64,000 nt of DNA from Glandiceps talaboti (lineage: Eukaryota > Hemichordata > Enteropneusta > Spengelidae), in contig NC_135552.1 in the NCBI RefSeq assembly GCF_964340395.1, positions 14,541,694 to 14,605,693 on the forward strand, given 5' to 3'. Positions 51,801-64,000 of the stretch are shown here, one piece after another. Made by a program: the position numbers and the translations under genes. Each line of letters opens with the position of its first letter. The first letter of the stretch is position 1. The notes under the pieces are model-generated. The model made no database searches. It was not told the DNA's origin and saw nothing but the letters and a program-made list of their open reading frames with translations.

Positions 51801-52858
51801 AGTTGAAAGTTTTGACCTTTGTGAAGAAATTACAATGTCATTTTGATTATTACTAAACACATGTAACGATAGTGTCATCTGTTGTAAGCTTTCACGAAAT
51901 ATTATACAGTGCCATTCCTGTTGTGTAGATTGGTGTAGATAGAAGCTTACAAACTTACATGGTATTTGGTTTGACTTGACAGGAATCTGATGAGTTATTT
52001 GAATGCATATCACAATCTTTACTGAATGCTGTGGACAGAGATGCATTAGCTGGCTGGGGGGCAGTTGTACATATAATGTAAGTAGTACAATACATATCAA
52101 ACATACACCTTTCTTATGGTAGGGGGTATGGGGGTGGGTGATAGGAATTGGTTCCATACACTTGTATTATGGTATCAAGGGGTGGGAGTGATAGGAATTG
52201 GTCCGTACACCCGCATTGTGGTAGGGAGGGGTGGGTGATATGCATTGGTACCATACACCCATAATGTGGTAAGGAAGGGGGTGGGGGGTGGGGGGTTGGG
52301 GATTGTTCCACATACTGATTTTATGTTGTCGGCTATCAAGTGTCATCACAAAAAATGACTACACTTGTGAGAAGGAAATGTTCATAGAAGGAAAACCCAA
52401 TTTTGATTCAAGCCATTTCATTTTCCCCCTTGGTCTCTTTTCTTTGATAAACAAAGTATAGTCAGATTTTATCTACTACTATTTTATACATTTTCATTTA
52501 ATTCTTGGTACCTGAAATAGAATTTTACCACCTAGGTGTGTCATAAGATTATCAATCATGATTTCAACACCATGACTTTCGCGCCATGAGCTTCACATGC
52601 ATTACTATAGGCACATGTGAGAATAAGTCAACCATCTTGTTTTATTTTGACCCTCTAGCATGAGGTAAAATGCTATTGCAGGTACTGAGAATAAGTTAAC
52701 TATCTTGTTCTATTTTGACCTGCTGGTGTGAGGTGAAATGCTATTGCAGGTACTGAGAATTTCAAATTCGCTCTCTCTTTTACTCATACATTTTAACCTC
52801 AAATTGCAGAGAAAAGGGTAAAGTAACTACAAGAACACTGAAGGCAAGAATGGACTAG
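48856..52858 (+). CDS. PSMB3: 20S proteasome subunit beta type-3 (6 exons, complete)
   Basis: Non-catalytic beta-ring subunit of the 20S core particle, in cytosol and nucleus. Exons: 48856-48858, 49593-49777, 50388-50495, 50912-51089, 51983-52077, 52810-52858; 618 nt, 205 residues, the same length as human PSMB3, all phases consistent. Readable family landmarks: [90 protein letters not shown], and the C-terminus [10 protein letters not shown]. There is no propeptide with a catalytic Thr, as expected for beta-3. Exon 1 codes only for the initiator ATG. Intron 2 carries a dispersed foldback element and an array ending at the acceptor. Confidence 0.98.
49827..50060. mobile_element. Foldback element, copy 2 (PSMB3 intron 2)
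   Basis: Shares ordered blocks with 16085-16445: TTAGATGT, GGTTCAGCC, GAGTGACC, a palindrome around CACTGTGAGTCA / GACGAGTAGTG, CTTAGGCCACAAGTATTTTC, GAACCAGTGACATG, GACATAGAATGACCAGAGTA and ATATTCCATATTTTTT. Same orientation relative to its host gene as the GARS1 copy. Confidence 0.85.
50095..50387 (+). repeat. About 32-bp minisatellite ending at the PSMB3 intron 2 acceptor
   Basis: Units of TATCTTGTATTGTATTTTCA plus CAATGTTTATCA, 31-32 bp in the best copies (50250-50387), more degenerate upstream. The last unit reads TATTTTCACAG and is the functional 3' splice site of exon 3; the other units have CACAAT in place of CACAG. Confidence 0.9.
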
Positions 52859-53105
52859 ACGAACTGTGTATGTGTGATTTAGTAAAACTGACAATTATAT
52901 ACATGTAATGTGAAGCATTGAAGTGAAGATGGATTCAATTGCTGACAATAACACCATGTGAAGTATTGGACCCATTCTCGAAACTATGAATGGACTTTCA
53001 GAGATACTGTAAATTCTGTTGAGAAAATGATATGGCAACAGATAACAGTCAAATCTTGGATGCTCTAATACAAGACAAGAACTTTTTAATGTGATCATTG
53101 TGTTT

Positions 53106-53139
<34 letters not shown>

Positions 53140-55551
53140 AGCAAAGTACCAGACTCTCCAGCAAAGTTACAAGTTATATATTTCATATACTTTGCATTAT
53201 CCAGTGATACAAATGTAGCAACATGCAAATGGCATATTTGGCTATTTGGTGTTATTATTGGTGCAAATTTACCAAAAACTTATTATTGAATAGTGTATTG
53301 ATTTCTAGAAATAGTGACTACACATTCCAAGCAATGTTAGACAAAAATGATGTATTGCAGTTCTTTCAAAAGGGACTCGAAGGAAAGTGCATGTACAAAT
53401 GTTGATAGATTATTTGTATTGGTTTTCAAGTTTGTCATAAGTTTATGGTGGCCTTGACAGACAATGCAGATGTTACAACCCAACTCGAAAGAGATACTAT
53501 CAGGTATAAACACCAGGATGTACAGAATAGATAACTGGATTACCTGGATATACTAATATACACTTTTTGCTAGCTGTGAGGGAACGAGTCGATGTTTCAT
53601 TATCCCGAGGGCTGTTGTGCAGCAACTATTTGCTACATAACAGCATGAGGGATAATATGAAATCTACCAGTGCTGGAATAAGGCTAGGCAATAAATGTTT
53701 TATAACTCATCATATTCCCAGACAAACATTCTTTCCAGAGTCAAAGCAAATCATTTATAGGACTTCTACTGTAATAGTGCCCTAGGGAAAACAGACAACA
53801 AATACCGCCCTCTATGCAAATTGGGGTCAATATGGGTCACTAGTCCATACCATGTGACATGGTCAACACCAGTCACTGAAGCTTTATGAAAATGATGCTT
53901 TATAATCAGATGTATTTGTAACATAGAAATGATATGGCTGCTAGAGGAGTGTGTTGATTCTACTTTGTACACTGTCATGTAAATTAAAATTTGCAGGTAT
54001 TACAGGGACTCATTCAAATGTAAAATAGATGGGTATGTATCTATGAAATAAATGACAGAAAAGAAAACACAGTTCTTGTCTATTCATTCAAGAAATGCAT
54101 GGGTGGTCACAGATAATAGCAGAATCCCTCTGAGGTATATTATATACATCTCATCCAGTTTGTATTAACCTCAACAACTAAATTTAACTTGGAAAACCAA
54201 TACTAGTAATCTATCGTTGTTTTTCTAAACATGTTCATATGTGATTTATTTTGAAAGGACTGTTCAAAGAAGAAAGTGACAGAGTATGTATGACATTATT
54301 AGGAATATCGTTTCAAATGTAAACATGTACTTGTACAGGCACAAGTTTTACTGAAATTATTACTGGTATGTCTAGTACAGGAGAAGCTTGCTATCTTTCT
54401 CAGATGAATACGTAGTGAAAGGAAATACAACTTGATCAACCCCATCTGAAACTGTTTCAATGATTAGTGTCATCATCAACCGAAATAAAGAATTCTCATT
54501 TCATACTTATTATTGGAAGGATTCTCGTTTGTGTTACTATCTGAAAACTGATGTAAAATACCTAGCATGTTCTGTGTGAGTTTTTGTGTGTTCAAAAGTG
54601 AGATACCATGATGGCAGTTTTGTGCACAATGTTGTGAAAATGAACAGACAGCCATATAGGCACAGGGAGCAGGAGACACATATGTGAAGATTTGCACAAT
54701 TCTTTTTTACTCCTTAAATAAAAATGATAAGTGTTGAGTGTGTTTTATTCTGTAAAGATCCACCTTCCTCCTCACCATACTAAAGCTAGAAGGGTGAATG
54801 TCTACAGAAGGGATTAATGTGTGGTAGAGGAATTAATACTTTGTGTGTATGTGTGTATGCTGACACTTAGCTGATAACAGCTAAAGATAAGCATTGAGAG
54901 TACAACACACTGTACATTCATATTATCTTTTTATTGAAAATGAAAGTAATAAAAAGAAATTATGCAAATCTTTGCTCCCTGTGGTATTAGAGGTCATTAA
55001 ACATCTGATGAAAATTGGTTAAAAGAATACTGCATGTGGAACACTAGGAAATTTGTACCTTACTGAAACAATAAGATGGATACATAAATTGAAAAATGCC
55101 AGCTATTACGATTTAGGACAAAAATGAAGCAGGTATGAGTAATTTATTTGTGATATAAAATTAATATACAAATGTATGTGTTGGCTAATCCAACCCAGAT
55201 TATAAGTGGATAATGATGATGATGATATTTATTTACCTTTGAATCCGTAGAATTAGATAATTATATACAATATATATAATATGCAGATGTGTATTTAGCC
55301 CGTATCATTGTATATATCTCATGCACCAACAAGATACTGAAATAAACGAAGGGATTATCATATCTGCCGTAGATGGCGCGAATACATAGGCGCATGCGTA
55401 CTTTCTATTTCCTGTGTTGGCCTTAGCAACAAAACAGAACTCTCCATACCTGGAAGGACGCTGTAGGTACTGTCGGAGGGCTTGTGATTATCGTTCAGTA
55501 TTTACAGAAAAGGGAAAATACTTCACAAACTTTTAAAATTAAGCAGGCAAG
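52859..55551. other. PSMB3 3' flank and SPAG6 promoter region, no further gene
   Basis: AATAAA motifs at 53690-53695 and 54047-54052 could end PSMB3 mRNAs. A small GACT repeat lies at 53107-53139. GCGCATGCGTA at 55390-55400, an NRF1-type palindrome, lies about 150 bp before the SPAG6 ATG. The short open frames in this stretch have no splice or family support. Confidence 0.5.
55390..55400 (+). promoter_or_regulatory. NRF1-type palindrome upstream of SPAG6
   Basis: GCGCATGCGTA, about 150 bp before the start codon in a locally GC-richer stretch. Similar sequences occur at 26512-26524 and near 63007. Binding is inferred from motif likeness only. Confidence 0.4.
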
Positions 55552-58500
55552 ATGAGTTCAAGACAAGTTTTACAAGGTAAGGAAAACTCTTTACAGAAGC
55601 AATTTGTCATATTTATCGTTGACAATAAAGTGTTGTCAAGTTCACCCTCTGTTGTTGGTGTGAAATATTGTGCACTGCGTCCAGAACACTGATTGATTAT
55701 CTTTTCCGTGAAGTAAATTTAGACAGCTTCTTTCCCAAATTCGGTAAAATGCGAGAATCAGAGAAAGTGCTAGCTATTGTTTGATTACTGTTTCTCGATA
55801 TTGTCATTCATGGACGATTTCAGCATGTTGTTCAACAACCTTCCAAGTTCCATCCAATATTTTGATCTTCTCTTGTACAACTTCAGTCACGTTACCTAGG
55901 TAGTGTAGTTAGAAAGTAGTTACAAGTCAACTGTCGTATGAATTTACGTATGAGCAAAAAGCGATTCTTTTGGTGTTACTCCTCACCAAGGAGTCGTCCA
56001 AATTTCATTGTGAAAGAAGTGAATGCCTGGAGATATTTTTTTATTTATATTTTTTATGAAAGGATAATGAAGCAAGTCCATGAAAACACTAAGGTGTCCA
56101 GTGTATGGATATGTATCAGTCAAGCATTTAGAATTTCAAACAGCACAGTCTACAATTTACAAACTTAATTCCTCAACATTTTTCAGGAAAACGTGTTTCA
56201 TAAACCGTTATTTTTTTGTTTATTCAAATCTGACATCATAAATACCCAAACAGCCTCCGTCTCGACCCCCCCCCCCCCACATAAAAGTTAACCAACATAT
56301 TTTCATTCCTGTTGCAGTGTTTGAACAATATCAGAAATCTCGGACACAGTTTGTCCAGACTATAGCAGAACTGTCATCTCGTCCACAGAACATTGAAACA
56401 CTACAGAATGCAGGTGAGTTACATGGTGATAGAGGTTTGAATGTGCATATGTGTACTATTGACACAAGTGACACATTCTATGATGGCATGTTTTTACAGT
56501 AACTACAATTCGCCTACATTTTTATCCTGTAGAATCAGAAATTCTGCCCTACGTGTACAGCAATATGTTCTGTATTAAACAATTACAGAAGTTGGCTTTG
56601 CTATAAACTCATGTAAGAATATATACATCAACGGACATTTCATTACAGACTAAATTTGAATGATGGAAAGTGTGATGTCATAGTAGAACATACATACATA
56701 CATGCATACATACATACATACAGGACATACATGGGCATCATGTCTGGCATGATTATATTGACAACATGTTTACAACTGTATTTGTGTGTTTGTTAATGTT
56801 TCATAGGTGTTATGTCATTATTGCGTCCTTTGCTATTGGATATTGTACCAACCATACAGCAGACAGCAGCCCTAGCATTGGGTAGACTGGCTAACTACAA
56901 TGATGATTTGGCAGAAGCTGTTGTCAAAGGTGATATCCTACCCCAGTTAGTCTACTCTCTTGCTGAACAAAACGTAAGTCATACAGTATCTGAACTGTTG
57001 TAAAATGCTTTTAACACTTACCAATAGGTCTTGGTAGATATCTGTGTGTATGAATAAATCATACTATTCATAGTGTAGCATCATGTTATTACTACAATTT
57101 AGTTTTTAAATGAAGTTCTGACTTTCCTGAAATCATCATTTGCTTATGTGTGACTATACTCTACTCTAATTCTTTACCACAGGGTTCTCTATGATGAAAT
57201 TGTTTTTATAATAAAAATCCAAAATAAATACCCAATCTTCATCCAAATGGCTGTACATATACGGTTAGCTAAAATGTGTCACCCATATTAGGATCTCAGT
57301 TCCAATGTCTTTAAAATGATCAATTACATGTCTGATGGTACATTTATATTGTATGTTTATTTGATCATTTTGTTGTGTTTGGTTTGTAGAGATTTTATAA
57401 GAAGGCAGCTGCCTTTGTGCTGAGAGCTGTAGCCAAACATTCACCACAATTAGCACAGTCAGTTGTAGACTGTGGAGCTCTTGATGCATTGGTTATATGC
57501 TTGGAGGAGTTTGACCCTGGTGTGAAAGAATCTGCAGCCTGGGCATTGGGATATATTGCAAGACACAATGCTGGTATGTAAACTTTTAAACAACACAATG
57601 AATATATGAATATTAATCTATACAGACAAAGGTACAATGTACACACACACAAACACACTCATGCACATGCACAACGGCATACCCATACTAATATATAATA
57701 AAATGACACACTCATACAATAACATTAAAACCCACGGCAACAGAATCTAAACCTAAAGTTGTTCATTTTGTGCCCAGAGCAACTCTGTTATGGCTTTGAT
57801 ATTTATTATACTCTATATACATTATCAGATTGTGCGGTGTGATACAGACAAAATTCAATATAAATGTAAAAATCACCCATGTATGTATATATTATATACC
57901 TACTAATATTAATACTAGGTGAAGGACAAATTTAGAAATTACGTGCGCATATGTATATTTCGGTATGGAAGTCATTAGGTGGAATACACATTTCAATAAT
58001 TGTCAAATCATAAAAATATCCATGTAGAACACTGATAAAAAATCTTGAGGTTGGGGGTTCAAATTTGTTTAGATATAAAGATATAAGATATAAAATACAC
58101 TCACAGTCAACAGTCATCATCATTCATGGTGATGGATAGGCAGATATTTTGTCTTGTGTTACAAATATCTTACATTATATTATGATAGTCAATATAGAAT
58201 GTGTACACAAATAATACATTGAAAGGTTGTTTTATTTAAAAAAAAGTAAATATTGTTAACTATACCATTAACTATTCTGAGTTTTGTATGAGGTGCAATG
58301 CATGTGTGACATGTTTTTTATAAAAAAAATACAACAAAATAATAATGATAATTGTGTTTCTTATTACATTACAGAGTTAGCACAGTCTGTTGTTGATGCC
58401 GGTGCAGTTCCATTGTTAGTTTTGTGCATACAAGAACCTGAATTGTCTCTGAAGCGTATCGCAGCATCAGCATTGAGTGACATTTGTAAGCACTCACCAG

Positions 58501-61500
58501 AACTAGCACAGACCGTGGTTGATGCTGGAGCCATTGCTCACCTTGCTCAAATGATTCTCAACCCTGATGCCAAACTCAAGGTGAGATTAATTCTGTTCTT
58601 TCTCTTTGCATGTGCCTTAATGAACCCATGAAAACATAATAGTCATGTCATTTTTGAAAAAAAAAAAAGAGATGAAGTTAAGATATAGTGACTGTCACCG
58701 TATCAATACTAAAATTTGGAGTAACAGCTATAGCCATAGCTATGCTAAAATGGAGTATAGCAACCATAGTCATAGTAACACTCAAATGGAGTATATAGCA
58801 ATGCCAACCATAGTCGTAAACAATACATTAGAACTGGGTGTATGTATGGTTTATAAATGGTAAAGGACTAGACATCCTATATGACTTGGGTAATCAATTG
58901 CAAGAGATTATAATTTTAATGACCTTTGTAAAGTTGTTAGTGTGACATCTTTAACAAGTCTAACATGTAACAGGAACAACTATTCAATTCTGGCATAAAA
59001 ACAATGGTGTACAGTAAACTTTATCACTCAGTTGAAAATACATACAAAATACATATTTCAGTATACGTATAGTAAATGTTATGCTTGAGTAGGGAGAATC
59101 TTACAGGTACCTTTTATTAATTTATGCAGGAAAATTACCCCAAAGAAACAAAGTTTTAGTTTATGCATATAAGTTGAGCAGTTGACTAACTTTAACTTGT
59201 TGTCATTGTTACAGAGACAAGTGTTCTCAGCTTTGAGTCAGATTGCTAAGCATTCCGTTGACTTAGCTGAGATGGTGGTTGAAGCTGAGATTTTCCCCGC
59301 TGTCCTTACCTGTTTGAAAGATGTGGATGAGTACGTGCGTAAAAACACAGCAACATTGATTCGCGAGATCGTCAAGCATACACCAGAACTGGCTCAGTTA
59401 GTAGTGAATGCTGGTGGAGTAGCAGCCGTTGTAGACTACGTGGGTGAATCTAGTGGTAATGTACGCCTACCTGGTGTTATGATGCTTGGATATGTTGCTG
59501 CTCATTCTGAAAATCTAGCTATGGCTGTCATTGTGTCTAAGGTAAGAGTTTTTGTCATATATTATAACTTTTTAGCACATGGAGAAGGGGGCTATTATGA
59601 TGGGTTCCATTTGTCCGTAGTACATAATTTCTCTGACATGATAATTTCATTCATACCAAGGCACAAAGGTGACATATCATGTGGAACATCACTTTGCATG
59701 TCACAATTTGGGAAATACACGCATGCATTTAGTTTATCCATCAGTCACACATAAGTAAAGTTTTTTGAGGAGGGGGCTGTGTCTTCTACAAAGACTTGTT
59801 GTTTTCAAAACATTTTAAATGTCAGTATTCACTAAACCAGTGATATTTCTTTCTTATTGACATTTTGACTGTGTATGGGTATTTCACATGAACCAGTTCA
59901 TGAAATTGTATATTTTTTTACTTGCTATTATTTCAGGGTGTAACTCAACTCGCCATAACTTTGGCTGAAGAACCAGAGGACCATATCATGGCTGCAGCAG
60001 CCTGGGCTTTAGGACAGATTGGACGTCATACTCCGGAACATGCTAAAGCTGTAGCAGTAGCCAATGTGTTGCCACGGTTACTGCAATGTTATCTCCGTGC
60101 TGATGCTTCCGAAGATCTCCAGACTAAGGTACGACAAGCAACAACGTTCAACATGATTTTGTACATGCAGAAGACATTTAGAATCTAGAGTTATGTTTCC
60201 ATCACAGTCTGCACAATTTATGAGTTTTGATGACTTCTTTTCATGCATTGGTACTACCGTGACTCTTTGTTTTCAGCTCAGTATTATAAAGTATAAATAT
60301 TGACGACTAGCTCTGCGAAGTTTTGTGAAATTGACATGGCTTTCAAAAATGTTACATACAAATGCAAACGTCTGAGTTATCCTTGCACCTCAGAGATGAA
60401 TTTCACTGAAAATCAGATTTCTTCAATTCTCTCCAAACTTTGCCATAAGAAGGCTAGCTTCTGGGCCTTTTGAAATAATAAAAGAAATTTTGGGGTCCAC
60501 CATCTTGTTTTCAAGGAAGTGATAATCCTTTATTTGCTCAGAGTTAACAATAACAGTCAAGTTTCCTTGTACATATAGTCATGATTTTGATAATTGGTAA
60601 GCTGTCCTCGAAAGTTAACATAAATTTTGCTGTACGCTTACCTGTATGTTATTCAGTTTCATCTTTCAGTGAATTTAGTTCAGAGCTCATCTAAATCTTA
60701 CCTTCATTCTTTACAGTCTAAAAAAGCCTTGAAGAACATTCTGCAGAAATGTGTCCATCTGCCAGCCTTGGAACCATTACTTCATGATGCACCACCCAAC
60801 ATACTCAAACATGTTGTTGGTCAATTCAGTAAAGTATTGCCACACGATGCTAAGGCTAGGAGACTGTTTGTCACAAGTGGTGGACTGAAGAAGGTACAAG
60901 AAATAAAAGCTGAACCTGGCAGTGCACTCCATGAATATATCAACACCATTAATAATTGTTATCCTGAAGAAATTGTCAGGTTAGTAGTCAGTCATTAGAT
61001 TTGATGATACCTTTCTGTTTATAAATACATTGCCAGGAATGTCCTTATCATCCATCCTATTTGTGGGAAGGGTTGAGAAGAGCGCCACCAACAGTTGAGC
61101 TTTCAATCTGTCCTGCTGTGTACGCAGACAATGATTTACATAGGATTGGATGATACCCCAGGACGTTACCCAGGTTGGCTTTGCAAGTGCCAATCTGTGT
61201 AGAGTACCACTATACTAGCTACAAGTAGTCAATTACTAATTTGCATCCATTAATTATACTAATTCCATTGCTCATACCCAGATTTGATTGAATATTAAAA
61301 AGCAGACTTGATGTGTAGGCTGTGTCACTCGGCTGGTCTCTCGCCAGATGAGTGCGACTTTGGGGGGACTTGAATGAGTAATGACTTGAATAGTCATGGA
61401 TGATTACTAGAGACAGGTGCTATGTTGCCAGGCCTTGGTGACTCAGGGATAGCTTGTGGTCTGACTGGGAAAGTCTCAAGTTCCACAGTGACATCGTATG

Positions 61501-61814
61501 GAACATACAATATAGATCTTTAATGTAGTCCCAAATCTAAATAGATTTCTGTAGAAATGTATGGGTGTGTTTATGTGTGTATTCATCTGCCTAAAAAAGA
61601 AAATTGTGAGGAACAATTCCCAACACACAAAAAAAAATTTAAAAAAAAAGAAATGATTGCCTGTCTGACATCTTGAGTGCCATGCGACAATCCATTATTG
61701 CAAATATCTAAAGTCTTTTTTTTTTGTGTGTGTTTTTTTGTTAACAGGTACTATTCACCAGGCTATTCAGAGCAACTGTTGGAACGAGTGGAACAATATC
61801 AACCGGTAGCCTAA
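55552..61814 (+). CDS. SPAG6: Sperm-associated antigen 6, axonemal central-pair armadillo protein (9 exons, complete)
   Basis: Structural protein of the ciliary/flagellar central apparatus (orthologue of Chlamydomonas PF16), needed for central-pair stability and motility. Exons: 55552-55576, 56318-56413, 56807-56973, 57390-57573, 58375-58580, 59215-59541, 59937-60128, 60717-60979, 61748-61814; 1527 nt, 508 residues (human 509), all phases consistent. The N-terminus reads MSSRQVLQVFEQYQKSRTQF. Armadillo repeats with typical H.PELAQ.VVDAG and HS.DLAEMVV motifs run from about residue 40 to 400. The conserved C-terminal part includes LPALEPLLHDAPPNILKHVV, GQFSKVLPHDAKARRLF and CYPEEIVRYYSPGYS. 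AATAAA at 62008-62013 is a plausible poly(A) signal 194 bp after the stop. Confidence 0.98.
57190..57256. repeat. Partial copy of the CCATATGG-type foldback element (SPAG6 intron 3)
   Basis: GATGAAATTGTTTTTATAAT, then CAAAATAAATACCCAATCTT and CATCCAAATGG match the right arm of the element at 6823-7142. The left arm is absent. Confidence 0.7.
60390..60560. repeat. Dispersed repeat, copy 2 (SPAG6 intron 7)
   Basis: Matches 16921-17110: CTTCAATTCTCTCCAAACTT, TTTTGAAATAATAAAAGAAA, TTTGGGGT and AGAGTTAACA in the same order. About 80 percent alike by eye. Confidence 0.75.
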
Positions 61815-62729
61815 TACAGATACAACTTGACTGCGACAAATTATACAACACTTTGAAATGAATGAATGCCACATATTGGTTTTGTTGGAATCAATATGAA
61901 GAAGAAGAAAAAAAGAGACCTTCAAGGGTTTTTTTTTTTGTAAACATTTACCAACAAACATTTTAAGTTGAGACTTCCTATGTTAATATGAACTTTTGAG
62001 ATATTCCAATAAAGTTTATTACCGAAGAACTGGAATCAAATATACATTAATTATGAGAATTCCTCGAATGCCTGTCAGTAGAAACTATTTGACAGATATC
62101 AAATACAGAATAACATAACATAACCAGGCATCATATTATTGTACAGCAGAAAGTAAGAATAGTGGCCAGGAGATGTGTTTGAAATTAATATGTTAAAAAA
62201 CCAAATCTCTTGGAAATAGTTTGGACTAGGAAACCCATCCATGTATATATATATACTTATTAAATGATTTATTTCTCTAAATACTGGAAGCTTTGTAGAC
62301 TTTTTTACTCGTAAACCCTTTGTATGGTGGAAATTCCGTGACATCTACTCTTTAAATACATGCACCTTTTTTTTTTGGTAAATAAAAATGTGATATTGTT
62401 ATGTTAAATTGGTTTGCCTTGTTGTTTTTAGCTAACCTTTATGTTATTTTATCCATTTTCGAATAATTAAAATCAAAGTTGACGTCTTGATCAGTGGCAT
62501 GGACACGCATGGGTGTGTGTCCTATTATCCATTTGCACAACGTGGGGTGATATCATCTGTATGTGCAAAATTCAAATTTCTGTTAACCTGAGCACTCGCA
62601 GGGGTTCATGGTGTTTTACTAATTTCCAAATCTACAGTCCTTTCTTGTGGAAATTTGCAGGCTGTTTCACATAAATGGGGTTAGTGCTTACACATTCCCG
62701 CAATAGCAGGAATCAGTGGTGAATGGGTT

Positions 62730-62978
62730 AAAGTGGCCATATGGGTGAGGATTTGGTATTTATTTTGGATTTTTTTTAAATTTATAAAACAATTTTGTTA
62801 TGGCTTCGTACTTGAAAAATTAATGTGAAATAACGTAGTCTTTGTTTGTAACTCAATACAGTGCAAAAAGCTAAAATGTGTAAAGATTTTGTTATTGTAC
62901 ATTGTACATGCAATAATAAACTTTGTACACATTTAGTAATCTTTGGCAATTTATTGAGTTACAAACAAGGGCTTGGCC
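62730..62978. mobile_element. CCATATGG-type foldback element, copy 3, right arm truncated
   Basis: Starts GGTTAAAGTGGCCATATGGG then TGAGGATTTGG, following TTAA. It matches 6823-7142 through GGCTTCGTACTTGAAAAATT, TTGTAACTCAATA and the inverted TTGAGTTACAAACA, then breaks off near 62978. The left end shows TTAA-AGTGGCCATATGG, which defines the family terminus. Confidence 0.8.
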
Positions 62979-63540
62979 AGAGGTACGAGTGACGTTCGTG
63001 CCTTCAGCATGCGCAGTTCCTATCAGTACGCATTAGTATTCAGTGCTTCAGAGAGTGAGGCGACGACTTTGTTTCAGATGAAACATAGCAAAAAAGGCAC
63101 GAACGACTGTTGACAGTCTAGAAAATTACCTGTGATGTCTGAAAAGAAAGGGAAAAAAACAAAACAGAACAGCATCAAAACTTTCATTTACCTTTCACTT
63201 TATATCGTAAAATATCATGACTTGATGAATGCCAAACATCACAGAAAATGGAGTGGAAATCCATACATATAAATCAATCTGTCTTAAAGTTAATAGATAA
63301 CACAAACTTCAAAAAAAAGTTTAGGTTTGCTTAATTGTTGTCGTGTCCCTTCTCAAAATTTTAGACATTTACATGAAGTCATAATTAGTAGGTCGATAGT
63401 GCAACGTTAATTTGGAAATATTGCTTAAAAGGTGAAAATATCAACCTTATACAACCCTTAACAATCAAGTAAAGCATTTCCCTTGTTTGTCAAGATCATT
63501 TATAGCATCTGTATCAAGAGTAAAACACAACGCTGTTCTA

Positions 63541-63703
63541 ATAGGGAACTTGCAAACCGCCATTTTGAATGTTGCATCATGGGAAATGTGATAATAAATA
63601 CCCATCAAATAGTATTGTAAACAATAATGTTACATTGTTTTTAACCACAAATAATCAATAATGCGTCTGAGCATGCTCAGTCTGGATTGCAAGTTCCCTA
63701 TTG
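63541..63703. mobile_element. Short MITE with 16-bp perfect inverted termini
   Basis: AATAGGGAACTTGCAA at the left and TTGCAAGTTCCCTATT at the right enclose about 130 bp. No coding sequence. Confidence 0.8.
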
Positions 63704-64000
63704 CTTTGAATATATAAGACTAGGTATGTGGCCTTTATAAAGTTGTCAATTCATTAAACAATGCCATCGTAAAGCCTCCACTGTGATTATATCTAGCTTA
63801 CAGTGAGATGTTTTTATGACATCGATGTTTTAACACTCCTGTCATTTATAATTACCGACATCGTTTACAGATTGATTACATTGAGAAACACCATATACTA
63901 CGCTGATAATTAGAGCAAATGTAAAAGTATACCTTTTCACTTGATATGTATGCTATAAACAATTGTGACAAATCATGCAAACATTTTACTTGAGTGTTAA

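Larger units (their letters stand above)
61815..64000. other. SPAG6 3' UTR and downstream flank, no gene recognised
   Basis: The SPAG6 3' UTR probably ends after AATAAA at 62008. Further on are two repeat elements (62730-62978, 63541-63703) and a GC-richer patch at about 62990-63110 with GCATGCGCA and an inverted pair CGTTCGTGCCTT / AAGGCACGAACG. The patch could be the promoter of a gene outside the window. No coding exon could be supported. Confidence 0.5.

Overview
The window is genomic DNA of an invertebrate animal. It is AT-rich, has many phased introns, and is full of tetranucleotide microsatellites, minisatellites and foldback (MITE-like) elements. The gene set (glycyl-tRNA synthetase, proteasome beta-3, the axonemal armadillo protein SPAG6 and an egg-jelly-receptor-type REJ/GPS membrane protein) fits a bilaterian with flagellated sperm, probably marine. 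The species cannot be fixed from the sequence. There is no prokaryotic, organellar or viral gene content.

Layout. 1-3700: intergenic, with microsatellites and a decayed non-LTR reverse-transcriptase fragment. 3724-17981 (+): complete 16-exon GARS1 gene, 742 residues, including one textbook U12-type AT-AC intron. 19091-47628 (-): complete 26-exon gene for a 1485-residue single-pass receptor: signal peptide, Cys-rich DCxGxC repeats, IPT/TIG-like module, REJ module, GAIN/GPS, one transmembrane helix. It converges tail to tail with GARS1. Its intron 17 (26034-36170) holds a 9.4 kb segment bounded by perfect 33-bp inverted termini and TTAA, which contains its own promoter-like region and candidate small genes on both strands. 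48856-52858 (+): complete 6-exon PSMB3, 205 residues, head to head with the receptor gene. 55552-61814 (+): complete 9-exon SPAG6, 508 residues. 61815-64000: 3' flank with foldback elements.

All four main gene models were assembled by reading every exon junction. In each, splice phases agree across all junctions and the total coding length is a multiple of three.

The most unusual structure is a recurring one: minisatellites that have amplified splice junctions. GARS1 exon 6 has 11 extra copies of its 3' end plus 5' splice site. Receptor exon 7 has downstream copies that look like an array of in-frame 21-nt microexons. PSMB3 intron 2 ends in an array whose last unit is the real 3' splice site. 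Several repeat families also end in TTAA followed by AGG or AGT, which suggests activity of TTAA-targeting transposons.
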